A stretch of DNA of 64,000 nucleotides from DATKPA01 sp051955985. GTDB lineage: Bacteria > Planctomycetota > Phycisphaerae > WQYP01. The stretch is from contig JBQCGD010000138.1 in NCBI GenBank assembly GCA_051955985.1, positions 27,174-91,173 on the forward strand, read 5' to 3'. Below are positions 52,600 through 61,860 of the stretch, piece by piece (positions within the stretch are counted from its first letter, which is position 1; each line of letters starts with the position of its first letter). The notes under the pieces were generated by a model. It made no database searches. It worked only from the letters and a program-made list of their open reading frames with translations, and was not told where the DNA came from. A program made the translations under genes and the position numbers.

Positions 52600-52845
52600 C
52601 TATCCTCCGCTCACCGGCGGAATGATCGCCACTTCGTCCCCATCCTTCAACTGCGCATTCGCGCTCTCCGCATATTCCTGGTTGATCGCCCACATCACTT
52701 CGCCCGGCCACCGGATCGCCGCGTAGCGCTCTCGAAGCAGCCCCTCCACATCCCGAAGGGTCGCCGCAGCCGGCATGTCCAGCTCCAGGTCACGCGTCCC
52801 CGCCGCCTGCGCCATGAAAGCAAAAAGACGAACGCGCACCTTCAT
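52600..52845 (-). CDS. moaD: molybdopterin synthase sulfur-carrier subunit
   Basis: 81 aa from ATG 52845, ubiquitin-like fold: VRVRLFAFMAQAAGT, INQEYAESANAQLKDGDEVAIIPPVSGG. The C-terminal Gly-Gly is intact for adenylation and thiocarboxylation. No typical RBS is seen. It forms a complex with MoaE, encoded next. Confidence 0.95.
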   Translation of the reverse strand: MKVRVRLFAFMAQAAGTRDLELDMPAAATLRDVEGLLRERYAAIRWPGEVMWAINQEYAESANAQLKDGDEVAIIPPVSGG

Positions 52846-52897
52846 CGTTCACCGCACCCCGGCTGGACATCTCGTGCTGTGCCCGTTCGCCGATTTT

Positions 52898-53476
52898 TCA
52901 TCCGCCGGTCCCCTGTCGAAGAATCCGCGACAGCTCCGCCATGGTGAACTCGTCCCCGCCGTGCTGGTGAATGCCCGCATCCATCGCATCACGCGCCTCG
53001 GCCAACGCCCGCTCCTGCGCGTCCCACTCCAGTCTCGCCCCGGCGAGCTTCTCCCGCAGCGTCACCACCCGCGGGTCCGTACTCGTCACCAGCTCCACCC
53101 ACAACCGCCGAATCAGCAGATACTCCCCCGTGTCCAGCCACATCGATCGGCAGTGCCGGCACCGGTCGATCGACACCGGGATCATCTGGTGATACCGGTC
53201 CTTCACCATCGGCTTCTCACAAACCGGGCAGCGCAACCCCATCTTCGAGTCCGCCGTCGCAACAATTTCAACCAGGTCCTCCAGCGGCTGCTGCATCACG
53301 CTGCCCTCCCCGCCCCCCGCCCCGGCCCCCTGCGCCTGCTCCACGTCCAGCCGCGTGCGACGATGCATCGCCGTCTCGGCAATCCACCGCCCGAAGCACT
53401 GCTGGCAAATGCAGCTCGGAACGCCTTCCTCTTCGACGCGAGTCATCGGCACGAAGCATCCGGGGCAACGCGGCAC
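52898..53476 (-). CDS. double zinc-ribbon (zf-TFIIB type) protein
   Basis: 192 aa from GTG 53476, chosen because GGAGGAG lies seven bases upstream. First ribbon: CPGCFVPM and CICQQCFGRW. Second ribbon: CPVCEKPM and CRHCRSMWLDTGE, the zf-TFIIB pattern. A charged C-terminal helix follows. Function unknown; possibly nucleic-acid or protein binding. Confidence 0.8.
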   Translation of the reverse strand: MPRCPGCFVPMTRVEEEGVPSCICQQCFGRWIAETAMHRRTRLDVEQAQGAGAGGGEGSVMQQPLEDLVEIVATADSKMGLRCPVCEKPMVKDRYHQMIPVSIDRCRHCRSMWLDTGEYLLIRRLWVELVTSTDPRVVTLREKLAGARLEWDAQERALAEARDAMDAGIHQHGGDEFTMAELSRILRQGTGG

Positions 53477-53599
53477 GATCTGTCTCCTCCACCAATGCAC
53501 ATCGAGTGTAACACGCACAGCAGCTACGCAAAAAAAGTGCGGCCCAGCCGAAGCTGGGCCGCACAGGATGAACTGCGTGCTACGCTGTTCCGGAGCCGC

Positions 53600-54634
53600 T
53601 TACTGACGGGCGCCGGTGGCAACGTTGGCAACGGGGCACATCACGACATCGAACGGAGCGCTCGCGCCGCCGATGTAGGTGTTGGCGCCGCCGATCGCGC
53701 CGGCCGTCGTAACAGCCGTCCCGATGTTCGGCGGAGTGCTGCTGCCGCCGCCGCCGCCGTAGGTGCCGTTCTGCGTGTAGATATCGTCGTTGTTCTGGCC
53801 GATATCCGCACGGCGGACGAATTCCGCGTGGCCGTCAGCAAAGCCGACGTTCTGGCCTTCGCGCTGGTGGTTCGGCGAGTTCCAGGCCTTGGGCTGGGCG
53901 CTGCCGCCCGGGCTCGGTACCGCGCCGTTCGCGCCGCCAGGAGTCTGGCACGTCGGGTTGGTGCCGCTGCCGTTGAGGGGCGCCATGTCCGACATGATCG
54001 GGAGCGACGAGTCGGTCGTGTTCCGCCACCAGCCGCCGGGCGAAGCCGGGCTGGTCGCGCTGATCGTGCCGGCCGTCGTCCACGGATAGGCGAACGAGTA
54101 GCTGTACGTGAAGTCCTGCTGACCATTGCTGGTCGAGTTGAAGTTCTGGTAGAACGCGTTGCCGTTCGTGCTCGTCAGGTTCGCCGACGTGGCCGAGCCC
54201 ACCGGGTCCGACTTGCACAGGTACTGCTTCGGCGAGGTGTAGTTCTTCAGAACCAGCAACCACGCACAGGCCATCACGTCGCCAGCCTGGTTCGTCTGGG
54301 AAGACGTCCCGCCGTTGGTGTACATGGCCGAAATGCAGTTATCCGCGGTCGTGTAGTTCCCCGCAGCGGTCGATTCCGTCAGGTTCGGCGCGCCGTTGCT
54401 GGTGTTGTCGTAGTGACCGGCCGTCTGAGCGCCGATCACCGTCGGGTACTGATCGCCATTGTCTGCAGCATACACGTTAAATGACTGCATGATGCCACGG
54501 CAGTTGGCGCCGCAGGCAGAACGGTTCGACAGTTCGCGTGCCTTGCCCAACGACGGGAGCAGGATCGCGATGAGCAACGCGATGATCGCAACGACCACCA
54601 GCAGCTCGATAAGGGTAAATGCGCGACGTTTCAT
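53600..54634 (-). CDS. type IV pilin-like (DUF1559/H-X9-DG-type) protein
   Basis: 344 aa from ATG 54634 with GGAGGA upstream. The N-terminus RRAFTLIELLVVVAIIALLI is a class III prepilin signal cleaved before Phe, followed by a pilin helix. The C-terminal part has VGFADGHAEFV, the DG-type stretch of planctomycete pseudopilins. It is likely assembled by a type II secretion/pilus-like machine. Asn/Gly/Thr/Ser-rich mature part suggests an extracellular surface. A long leader precedes it. Confidence 0.88.
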   Translation of the reverse strand: MKRRAFTLIELLVVVAIIALLIAILLPSLGKARELSNRSACGANCRGIMQSFNVYAADNGDQYPTVIGAQTAGHYDNTSNGAPNLTESTAAGNYTTADNCISAMYTNGGTSSQTNQAGDVMACAWLLVLKNYTSPKQYLCKSDPVGSATSANLTSTNGNAFYQNFNSTSNGQQDFTYSYSFAYPWTTAGTISATSPASPGGWWRNTTDSSLPIMSDMAPLNGSGTNPTCQTPGGANGAVPSPGGSAQPKAWNSPNHQREGQNVGFADGHAEFVRRADIGQNNDDIYTQNGTYGGGGGSSTPPNIGTAVTTAGAIGGANTYIGGASAPFDVVMCPVANVATGARQ

Positions 54635-55314
54635 TCGAACGTCCTCCACATGAGACACTTCATCCACCGGGCCAAGGGGCTTGCCGGATTTTGCAGCGAA
54701 CTGTGACAACACGCCCAGTCGGCTTCTGAACGCCTGCTGCAGATCACAACGACCTGCCATCCACTGCACTTATGAGAAACGCATGAGTCCGCACCACGCC
54801 GAAGTTGGGTCGCACGACCCTAACCAAGCCTTCGGAGAGCCCGGTCGGACACTTAGTGACAAATTTGGGGATGCCATCCTTGGAATGCTCAGGTGCGACA
54901 ACCCAGCCCGCCAATCGCCAACACCCTTTTCAGCCGATTCTTCAGCCGATAGTGTCGCGTCGGGCCATCTCTGATCGAGCCGGCCGCTTACCCGAGAGGG
55001 AACTCCGCCCTGAACTGTGTCGTGAATACTCCAGAACTGACAATGACTCCGCCGAGGGGACACCAGCTCAGGCGAAATAATTTAGAAGGGCAATTTACGG
55101 ACTGTTTATAAAAAGCCGCCGACGCTGTGTGTCATTTGACAGAATACCATTGGCTCGGCTGATGTCAACATCAAATCCCCGAGTCTTATAGGAATGTTAG
55201 CGATACCTCAGCCCATTCATAAACCGTTGCCGCAACTCACCCAACGAAGCCCGTTTACCCCACCCCCCGTGCCCCCACCCTCAATTTTTTCCCTCCCCCC
55301 ATCCGCCGCAATCC
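54635..55314. other. 680-bp non-coding region, long leader of the pilin gene
   Basis: No believable frame on either strand. A promoter at 55141-55168 (minus) implies a roughly 500-nt leader. It also contains TGTCATTTGACA at 55130-55141 over the start site and a 12-bp-spaced direct repeat of TTCAGCCGAT at 54929 and 54941. Confidence 0.55.
55141..55168 (-). promoter_or_regulatory. promoter upstream of the pilin gene
   Basis: Perfect TTGACA (55163-55168) and TATTCT (55141-55146), 16-bp spacer, on the minus strand. Confidence 0.6.
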
Positions 55315-56425
55315 CTACTTTTTCATCGCCTTGAACCGAAGCTGCGCGTCGATGAAATCCTGTAAGTCCCCGTCCAGCACGCGGTCCGGTTGAAAAACCT
55401 CGTGCCCGTTCCGATGATCCTTCACCCGCCGATCATCCAACACGTAAGAACGAATCTGCGATCCAAACGAAATCTCCCCCTTCTCCCCATACAGCTTCGC
55501 CAGCTCCGCGTCCCGCTTCGCCTCTTCCAGCTTCTGCAGCTTCGCCTTGATCAGGTTCAACGCCAGCAGCCGGTTCTGCACCTGCGACCGCTCCGAAGTG
55601 CACACCACCTGCAACCCCGTCGGCTTGTGCGTCACCCGAATCGCAGACGCCACCTTGTTTACGTTCTGCCCCCCAGGCCCCGACGCCCGCACAAACGCGA
55701 CAATCTCCAGATCGTTTTCCGGAATCTCAATGTCCGCACCCTCCCCCTCAAACACCGGCGTCACATCCACTGACGAAAACGATGTGTGCCGCCGCGCATT
55801 TGCGTCAAACGGCGAAATCCGCACCAGCCGGTGCACCCCCACCTCGCAGTTCATGATCCCCGTCGCATACCCACCCTTCACCAGCAGCGTGATCGACCGG
55901 ATCCCCGCCTGCTCCCCGTCCGTCCGGTCCACTTCCGACACATCCCACCCCTGCTTCTCCCAATACTTTAGGTACATCCGGAACAGCATCGACGCCCAGT
56001 CGCACGCCTCCGTCCCCCCCGCACCCGCGTGGATCTGCACATAGCAGTCCGACATGTCGTGCGGCCCCGTGAACAGCGCCTGCAGTTCCACTTTCTCAAA
56101 ATCCCGCTCCACCTTGTACATCATCTGGTCCGCTTCCTCGATCGCGGACGCATCCCCCGCCTCCGCCCCCAACTGCTGCATCGTCTCCACATCCTCGAGC
56201 GACTTCTCCACCGCCAGCAGCGGCTCAATCGCCCCGCGAACCCCCTTCAAATCGCGGATCACCTTCTGCGCAGACTCCTGGTTCCCCCAGAAATCCGGAG
56301 CATTCATCTTCTCTTCTAATTCTTTAATCCGGGACTGCTTGGTAGGGACGTCAAAGAGAGTCGCGGATGGTTGTCATCCGCGCCTTAAGATCACTGATGA
56401 GGCTCGCCAGATTCTCACGGGCCAT
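55315..56425 (-). CDS. prfB: peptide chain release factor 2, with programmed +1 frameshift
   Basis: Recognises UGA and UAA stop codons. Start ATG 56425 (AAGGAG upstream) reads 24 codons to CTT TGA C at 56356-56350; a +1 shift there joins the second frame, giving about 369 aa. The main frame holds SPF in RISPFDANARR (stop-codon reading) and GGQ in ASGPGGQNVNK (peptide release). The in-frame UGA lets RF2 regulate itself. The usual Shine-Dalgarno-like AGGGGG just before the slip site is missing. Confidence 0.95.
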
Positions 56426-56551
56426 GAAGGCTCCTTGGGGAGGGGTACAAATATCCAAACCGAATGAAGGACGTGAGAGCATAGCTAGCCACCTCCCGAC
56501 TTTCAAACCACCCCCCACTCGCGCGTCAACCGCTCACAAGCACCAGGATCC

Positions 56552-56578
56552 CTTTCGTGTCCTTCGTCTCTTTCGTGG
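56552..56578. repeat. 9-nt periodic word repeat (CTTTCGTGT)
   Basis: CTTTCGTGT, CCTTCGTCT and CTTTCGTGG follow at exact 9-nt steps between prfB and the hydrolase gene, 27 bp past the hydrolase stop. Confidence 0.65.
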
Positions 56579-56604
56579 CTCCCTTATCGCTGGGGGAGGG
56601 GGGG

Positions 56605-58713
56605 TCACTCCACGTCCGGCGAAATAGTCGCCTCTTTCTTGTTCCAATCCACCGTCACCGTCGTCCCATCCGAGAAAGTCGTCCGCTCAATCTTCCGATC
56701 ATCCGACAAAAACTCATGCTTCACCATCTCGCACAATGCCACCCGCTCATGCAGCTTCGCCATCCGCTTCACCGCCTTCAGGTACTCCGGCGAAAACGTC
56801 CCCGCCTGCGTCGGATTCCCCCCGCCCTCCCCATTCCGCGCCGGCAGCGAAATCTGCGGAACGCCCCCATTCAACAACCCATGCAAATCATTCGGCGCAT
56901 ACGGCGTCATCACCGCATCGTGATACACCAGGTTGAACAGGGGAATCGCAATCCCCTTCCCCGGCGACATCGGCGACGGCAGCGGCGACGTGTAATCCGT
57001 GTACGGCACCGTCCAGTCACACCCCGCCTCCGTCCCGATGAACCCCACATTGTTCCGCGCCCACGTATACGCATGCCGATGCGCATTCAATGCATCCGTC
57101 CGCGATGTCGGATGCTCCGGATTGAAATCCTCATCCACCGGCACATAGCCAAACACATCCAGGTACGTCCCGTCCACCTGGATCCCGTGATCCTTCAACG
57201 CCGTGTACGTCTTCGCAATCTCCCCCGGCATCGTCCGATTGTTGATGTACGACTGCTTCCCCCCATCCCAGTTGTTCATGTACGGAATCGTCCCCTCCTT
57301 CCACTGCCCGAACCGCGACCCCGGAAACCCCACCGACACCGGATTCTCATCCTCCTCATGCACCGCCCAGTGCTCCGAAAAACTCGGCGCATCCGTGTAG
57401 TAATCCCGGTACTGGTCATGCAGCGCAAACAAATACCCGATCTCGTGACACGCATCCGCCAGCCGCTTCATCCCCTCCCACCCCCCCGCCGCCGGCGCGG
57501 GTGGCAACTCGTCCGGATGCTGCCGGTCGTACCCGTGGTGCGGCCACCCCGTTAGCACCACCTGCAACCGCTCCAACTCCTGCTCCTTGAACTTCCGATA
57601 CTGCGCCGCCCGCTCATCAAACGTATTCAAATGATGGTTGAACTTCGGATTCTCCTTCTTGTACCGCAGCGAGTCCGGCACAATATCCGTCAGAATCCCC
57701 GACCGCGTGATCGGCGTCCCAATCAGATCCTTCACCTTCGGATTCCGCGCAATCTTCTCCGCCAGCGACACGTACAACCCCGTGTTCTTCACATACTCCC
57801 GGTACCGCTTCGCCATCCCGTTGTAATCCTCCCCCGGCAAAAAGCAGAACCGGCAACTCCGCTCGTACCGCATCCGCCCCAGCGACTCCCGCCACCGCGG
57901 CCCCATGATCGTCGGCCCCCCCGCCGGATGCTTAAACTGATACGCCGCATCGTCCGGCGTCTCCACGATGCACATCATCGCGTTCTTCCCCTCCTCGAAC
58001 CCCCACCACGACATCGACCAGTCCTCAATAATGTCCGACTGGATCTCCGTCGTCTCCTTCGGATACTTATAGCTCCCATCCGCGAGCTGCTCCCGGATCG
58101 GGTCATATGCCGTCGGCCAGTTCTTCGGCAGCATCACCCCGCGCACGTTCGACAGAATCGTCGTGTCAAAATCCTCCGGATTCACCGCCCCCGGCCAGTT
58201 CATCGCCCGAATCGCCGTCTCACACGTCTCCCCCGGCACCACATCAAACACCAGATCCTCATCCTTCCCCTCCAGCCCGATCCACAAATACACCGTCAAA
58301 TCCTTCGCCCCCTGGATATCAAACAGCCGAATCTGCACCCCCGTCCGATACCCCGGATCCGACCGCAGAATATCCTTGCGCGAATCCGCCAGCGAAACCG
58401 TCGCCTCCTTCCCCCCCACTCGCACCGTCAAATCATCCTTCGATGGCATCATCCGCCACCGCCCCGCCGCCGACTCCACCTCAATCCCCAGCGTGTCCGC
58501 ATCCACCACCACCCGCTGCTTCTTCCCCGCAATCGTGATCTGATGCGCCTTCTCCCCCTCCCCGATCGACACCCTCACCGGCATCCCGCCCCACTCCTCC
58601 CGCGCCGCCTGCTCCGTCACATGTCCCGTAGGCTTCGGCGTCTGCCCGAAGACGCTCCCCGCGCCCAACGCCGCAAAAATGCACGCCGCCACAACGGTTT
58701 TCCAGGCCGCCAT
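56605..58713 (-). CDS. exported TIM-barrel glycoside hydrolase-like protein (DUF5696-like)
   Basis: 702 aa; ATG 58713 is fixed by AGGAGG upstream. The signal peptide ends GAGSVFGQT. The central region has sugar-hydrolase features: LTGWPHHGYDRQHPDELPPA, GYLFALHDQYRDYYTDA, GIQVDGTYLDVFGY and GFIGTEAGCDWTVPY, with acidic residues placed as in GH101/GH36-like barrels. The exact family is uncertain. It is followed within 40 bp by the CE15 esterase and probably acts outside the cytoplasm on plant or other polysaccharide. Confidence 0.7.
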   Translation of the reverse strand: MAAWKTVVAACIFAALGAGSVFGQTPKPTGHVTEQAAREEWGGMPVRVSIGEGEKAHQITIAGKKQRVVVDADTLGIEVESAAGRWRMMPSKDDLTVRVGGKEATVSLADSRKDILRSDPGYRTGVQIRLFDIQGAKDLTVYLWIGLEGKDEDLVFDVVPGETCETAIRAMNWPGAVNPEDFDTTILSNVRGVMLPKNWPTAYDPIREQLADGSYKYPKETTEIQSDIIEDWSMSWWGFEEGKNAMMCIVETPDDAAYQFKHPAGGPTIMGPRWRESLGRMRYERSCRFCFLPGEDYNGMAKRYREYVKNTGLYVSLAEKIARNPKVKDLIGTPITRSGILTDIVPDSLRYKKENPKFNHHLNTFDERAAQYRKFKEQELERLQVVLTGWPHHGYDRQHPDELPPAPAAGGWEGMKRLADACHEIGYLFALHDQYRDYYTDAPSFSEHWAVHEEDENPVSVGFPGSRFGQWKEGTIPYMNNWDGGKQSYINNRTMPGEIAKTYTALKDHGIQVDGTYLDVFGYVPVDEDFNPEHPTSRTDALNAHRHAYTWARNNVGFIGTEAGCDWTVPYTDYTSPLPSPMSPGKGIAIPLFNLVYHDAVMTPYAPNDLHGLLNGGVPQISLPARNGEGGGNPTQAGTFSPEYLKAVKRMAKLHERVALCEMVKHEFLSDDRKIERTTFSDGTTVTVDWNKKEATISPDVE

Positions 58714-58750
58714 TCCATTCCTCCTCAAATTGTGCCGCAACCCCAGAGGC

Positions 58751-60118
58751 TCAGGGCGCGTTGGTCGGGGCAGTCGCCGCCGCCTTTTTCACATGCAGAT
58801 CCGCAAATTTCAGGAAATTCTCCCAATCCGCCGCCGTCACCTCGTGCTTCCCATTGTGGCACTGGAACCCCAGCGTGTTCACCAGCGGCGTATCGAGCGC
58901 CGGGAACGCCGCATCCGGCGCGATCCCCTTCTCCCCAAACAGCTCCCACACCGGCGTCGCCGCCTGCGCCGCCAAAAACACCCCCTTCGGATCCGCCCAC
59001 CGATCCTCGCTCGCCGTCGCCAAATACAACGGCCGCGGCGCAATCAACGCCAGCAGCATGTGCGAATCCACCGGCAACTGGTCCACATGCGCCCCGTACT
59101 TCAAATAATTCCGCGCAAACTGATACGGAAAATGCTTGTTCAAATTCGCCACCGTCTCCCCATAATTCCGCCGCGACAATGACGCCCCGCCCTCCCCTGA
59201 GCACGAATCGATCACCGCCGCAAAACGCGTGTCCCGCGCCCCCGCCCACAGCACCGTCTTCCCCAGCCGCGAGTGCCCCACGATGATCGTGTGCTTCGCA
59301 TCCACCTGCGGGTCCGTCTCCAGGTAATCCTGCGCCCGCGACAACCCCCATCCCCACGCCGCAATCGCCCCCCAGTCGTCATCCCGCTCCACATCCTTGT
59401 CCCCCGGCTTCAAATACAACGACCGCACCCCGTACTGAATCCCCCCCGGCGCAAAGTCCGGCTCAATGTCCCCGTAATACATCACCGCCAGCCCATACCC
59501 GCGCGACAGGATCTCCTCTACCGGCCACCCCTTCGACTTCCCACGCGTGTCCTCCGTCGGGATCACCCGCACCTTCCGTTTCATGTCCCACACCGGCGTC
59601 AGCGTCACCCCCGGATCGTCCGTGATCTGCTGCACCCCCGAAAAATGCAGGCACAAAAACACCGGCGCCGGCGAATCCTTCGCCGACGGCGGCAAATACA
59701 TCAGCATGTGAATGTGCGGACCGTCCTGCTTCCCGAACGAAATCATCACCTGCTTCCGAATCGCCTTCCCCTCCAGCGCTTCGTTGTTCGTGTCGAACAG
59801 GTCGAACATTTCCGCCGCCGGCCGCGGCGGAGAAACCCCGAACTGCTCCTCCTCGAACAGCCGCACCAGCTCCGGACGCCGCACCGCCGTCCAGTCCGCC
59901 CGCCCCGTGATCGCCCGCCCGTCCAGGCTCGTCAACAAATCCGGCAGCTTGTACGTCCCCACCTTCGATTCATCAAAGTTCGCCTCCGGATGACGCTGCT
60001 GGTCCGTCAGCGGCTTGCGCAGCGACTGCACGGAGGGCTGGCTCAGGGCCTGTCCAAATGCCGGAACCACCGCCGCCAGAAACGCCGCCCCAAATGCCGC
60101 AATCGACCGCCTGTTCAT
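58751..60118 (-). CDS. CE15 glucuronoyl esterase
   Basis: 455 aa from ATG 60118 (60130 possible). Signal peptide ends VPAFGQA. Hydrolyses ester bonds between lignin and 4-O-methylglucuronic acid of xylan. Nucleophile Ser283 is in VGHSRLGKTVLWAGA; SCSGEGGASLSRRNYGETV, LPVDSHMLLALIAPRPLYLA and CHNGKHEVTAADW (catalytic His) are the CE15 stretches. Export fits action on lignin-carbohydrate complexes. Confidence 0.88.
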   Translation of the reverse strand: MNRRSIAAFGAAFLAAVVPAFGQALSQPSVQSLRKPLTDQQRHPEANFDESKVGTYKLPDLLTSLDGRAITGRADWTAVRRPELVRLFEEEQFGVSPPRPAAEMFDLFDTNNEALEGKAIRKQVMISFGKQDGPHIHMLMYLPPSAKDSPAPVFLCLHFSGVQQITDDPGVTLTPVWDMKRKVRVIPTEDTRGKSKGWPVEEILSRGYGLAVMYYGDIEPDFAPGGIQYGVRSLYLKPGDKDVERDDDWGAIAAWGWGLSRAQDYLETDPQVDAKHTIIVGHSRLGKTVLWAGARDTRFAAVIDSCSGEGGASLSRRNYGETVANLNKHFPYQFARNYLKYGAHVDQLPVDSHMLLALIAPRPLYLATASEDRWADPKGVFLAAQAATPVWELFGEKGIAPDAAFPALDTPLVNTLGFQCHNGKHEVTAADWENFLKFADLHVKKAAATAPTNAP

Positions 60119-60135
60119 GTCCCGTTCCATCCAGT

Positions 60136-60951
60136 TCAATTCTGCACAACTCCATACGTCGCTTTGACAATCACCAGCGGCGTCGCATTCTTCGGCGTGA
60201 TCGTCAACATCTCCCCTGGTTTCGCCGACACCGTCTGCTCCTCCCCCGCCTGCACGTACTTCACCACCAGCTTCTTCCCCGCCAGCGCCGACCCCGGGTT
60301 CCCGAACAGCTCATCGCTCGGCGTGATCTTCAGCGTGTTCCCCTGCACCCTCTCCGCCACCATCGGCGTCACATCAAAATAATTCACCGGCAACCCATAC
60401 GTCGCCTCCACAACCCGCAGCTTCTCCCCACCCCCCGGCGCCGCTATCTTCAAATCCTCGCTCTCATCGACGCTCATCATCTTCTGCTTCCCCCCAATCT
60501 CGTACCGCACAATAAGCTGCTTCGTCACGCCCCGGCTCGGATCGACCTGCAACGTATCGTCGTCCACCGTCGTCGCAGGAATCGAATTCTCTTTCACCAG
60601 CGACTGAATCACCGGCGTCACATCCACCGCATCGTCCATCGCCCCGTATTCCGCCTTCGTGATCGCCAGCGCCTGCCCCGCCGGCGCTTCAATCCTCGCC
60701 GTCTGCCCCTCCGCCCACGCACGCGTCCGCACGCAATTCATCACCTGGTACGTGATCCGCAGCTTCGGCGGATCCGCATCCACCGCCGGCAGCGTCGACT
60801 CCCCCACCGGCAGCGACAACGCCCCGTTCCGCGCCGCCGCCGCAACCTTGTGCGTCACATCCCCCAGCGTCGGGGGCTATTTCGCCGCCGCCAGCACCAG
60901 CGGAATCAACATAAGAAGCGACAATCGCAAATCCAAAACTCCGTTGCTCAT
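60136..60951 (-). pseudogene. exported repeat protein interrupted by an amber codon after the signal peptide
   Basis: ATG 60951 reads a 24-residue signal peptide (NGVLDLRLSLLMLIPLVLAA) then TAG at 60877-60879; the same frame continues PPTLGDVTHKVAAAARNG to 60136. A GTG at 60858 could start the 240-aa remainder without a signal peptide. Three similar modules of about 70 aa are visible: TKAEYGAMDDAVDVTPVIQ, VEATYGLPVNYFDVTPMV and VKATYGVVQN, resembling a repeat seen with planctomycete glycosidases. Either nonsense mutation, suppression or sequencing error. Confidence 0.6.
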
Positions 60952-61050
60952 AAGAATGCCCACCTGAAAAACGGTACCCGCCGGCAGCTATTGCCCGCGA
61001 CCCGCACGTTTCGCGGTATGATGCCCCCTGCTCACCCGCAAGGAGTCCAC

Positions 61051-61260
61051 ATGCTCAGCGCACGCAACCAGTTTCCCGGAAAAATCGTCTCAATCAAGGG
61101 CGGCGCCGTCATGGCCGAGGTCATCATCGACATCGGCGGCGGACACCACATCGTCTCCCTCATCTCCGCCTCCTCCGCCAAACGCCTCAAACTCAAAAAA
61201 GGCAAACAAGCCATCGCCGTCATCAAATCCACCGAAGTCATCATCTCCACCGCCGAATAA
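61051..61260 (+). CDS. mop: molybdenum-pterin binding protein (single TOBE domain)
   Basis: 69 aa from ATG 61051 with AAGGAG upstream. LSARNQFPGKIVSIKGGAVM and KLKKGKQAIAVIKSTEVII are the molbindin pattern. Such proteins bind molybdate or tungstate as oligomers. It directly precedes the ModE-like regulator that lacks its own TOBE domains, so it may be the sensor partner. Confidence 0.92.
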   Translation: MLSARNQFPGKIVSIKGGAVMAEVIIDIGGGHHIVSLISASSAKRLKLKKGKQAIAVIKSTEVIISTAE

Positions 61261-61310
61261 CCTGCACCTCCTGTCTGCTCAAGCACGCCTTGCACCCCCT
61301 CGCTCCGTAC

Positions 61311-61340
61311 TTAACCACTTAACCATTTAACCACTCAACC
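61311..61340. repeat. 8-nt periodic word repeat (TTAACCAC)
   Basis: TTAACCAC, TTAACCAT and TTAACCAC with a partial TCAACC follow at 8-nt steps in the gap between mop and modE. Confidence 0.6.
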
Positions 61341-61362
61341 CCAACCCCTAACCCGAGCCCCC

Positions 61363-61743
61363 ATGCCCCGCAAACCCGCGCAAAACTCCCCCCCCTCCCT
61401 CCGCGCCCGCATCTGGCTCGACTCCCCCTCCGGCACCCCCATCCTCACCGAAGCCGGCGCCGACCTCCTCGAACAAATCGAAGCCGCCGGCAGCCTCTCC
61501 GAAGCCGCACGCCGACTCCGCTTCGCCTACCGCCGCGCCTGGCTCCTCCTCGATGCCATGAATAAAGGCTTCGACGCCCCCCTCGTCACCGCCACCACCG
61601 GCGGAAAACACGGCGGCGGCGCCACCCTCACCGACTACGGCCGCACCGTCCTCGCCGCCTACCGCCAGGTCCAGCTCCACATCGAACACGCCATCGACGA
61701 AGCCACCCCCACCTTCTACGCCGCCACCCGCCGAAATCAGTAG
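61363..61743 (+). CDS. modE: ModE-type transcriptional regulator, DNA-binding domain only
   Basis: 126 aa from ATG 61363. The winged helix shows LLEQIEAAGSLSEAARRL and FAYRRAWLLLDAMNKGF, GKHGGGATLTDYG typical of ModE. The two molybdate-binding TOBE domains of E. coli ModE are missing; a separate TOBE protein is encoded immediately upstream. Likely represses modAB when molybdate is plentiful. Confidence 0.9.
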   Translation: MPRKPAQNSPPSLRARIWLDSPSGTPILTEAGADLLEQIEAAGSLSEAARRLRFAYRRAWLLLDAMNKGFDAPLVTATTGGKHGGGATLTDYGRTVLAAYRQVQLHIEHAIDEATPTFYAATRRNQ

Positions 61744-61758
61744 CAATCCCAACAAAAT

Positions 61759-61786
61759 CATTTGTGCCCATTTGTGTTCATTTGTG
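61759..61786. repeat. 10-nt periodic word repeat (CATTTGTG)
   Basis: CATTTGTG occurs at 61759, 61769 and 61779, exactly 10 bp apart, 16 bp after the modE stop. Confidence 0.65.
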
Positions 61787-61818
61787 GACCCTTCCCGCCG
61801 TCTGGTCTTTTTCACCCA

Positions 61819-61842
61819 CGTTATATACACTGCAATACAACG
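61819..61842. promoter_or_regulatory. ModE-like operator before modA
   Basis: CGTTATATA and the complementary-type AATACAACG (7 of 9 symmetric positions) flank 6 bases. The pattern closely follows the E. coli ModE site (CGTTATAT...ATAACG). It ends 18 bp before modA, in the expected promoter. Confidence 0.6.
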
Positions 61843-61860
61843 CACTCCCGGAACACCCCC

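Noticed and set aside
57631..59286. 551-codon plus-strand open frame
   Set aside because: Arg/Pro/His-rich shadow opposite the hydrolase and CE15 genes, which have clear family motifs.
61311..61786. short regularly spaced repeats resembling a CRISPR
   Set aside because: Units of 8-10 nt without spacers of normal length; not a CRISPR array.
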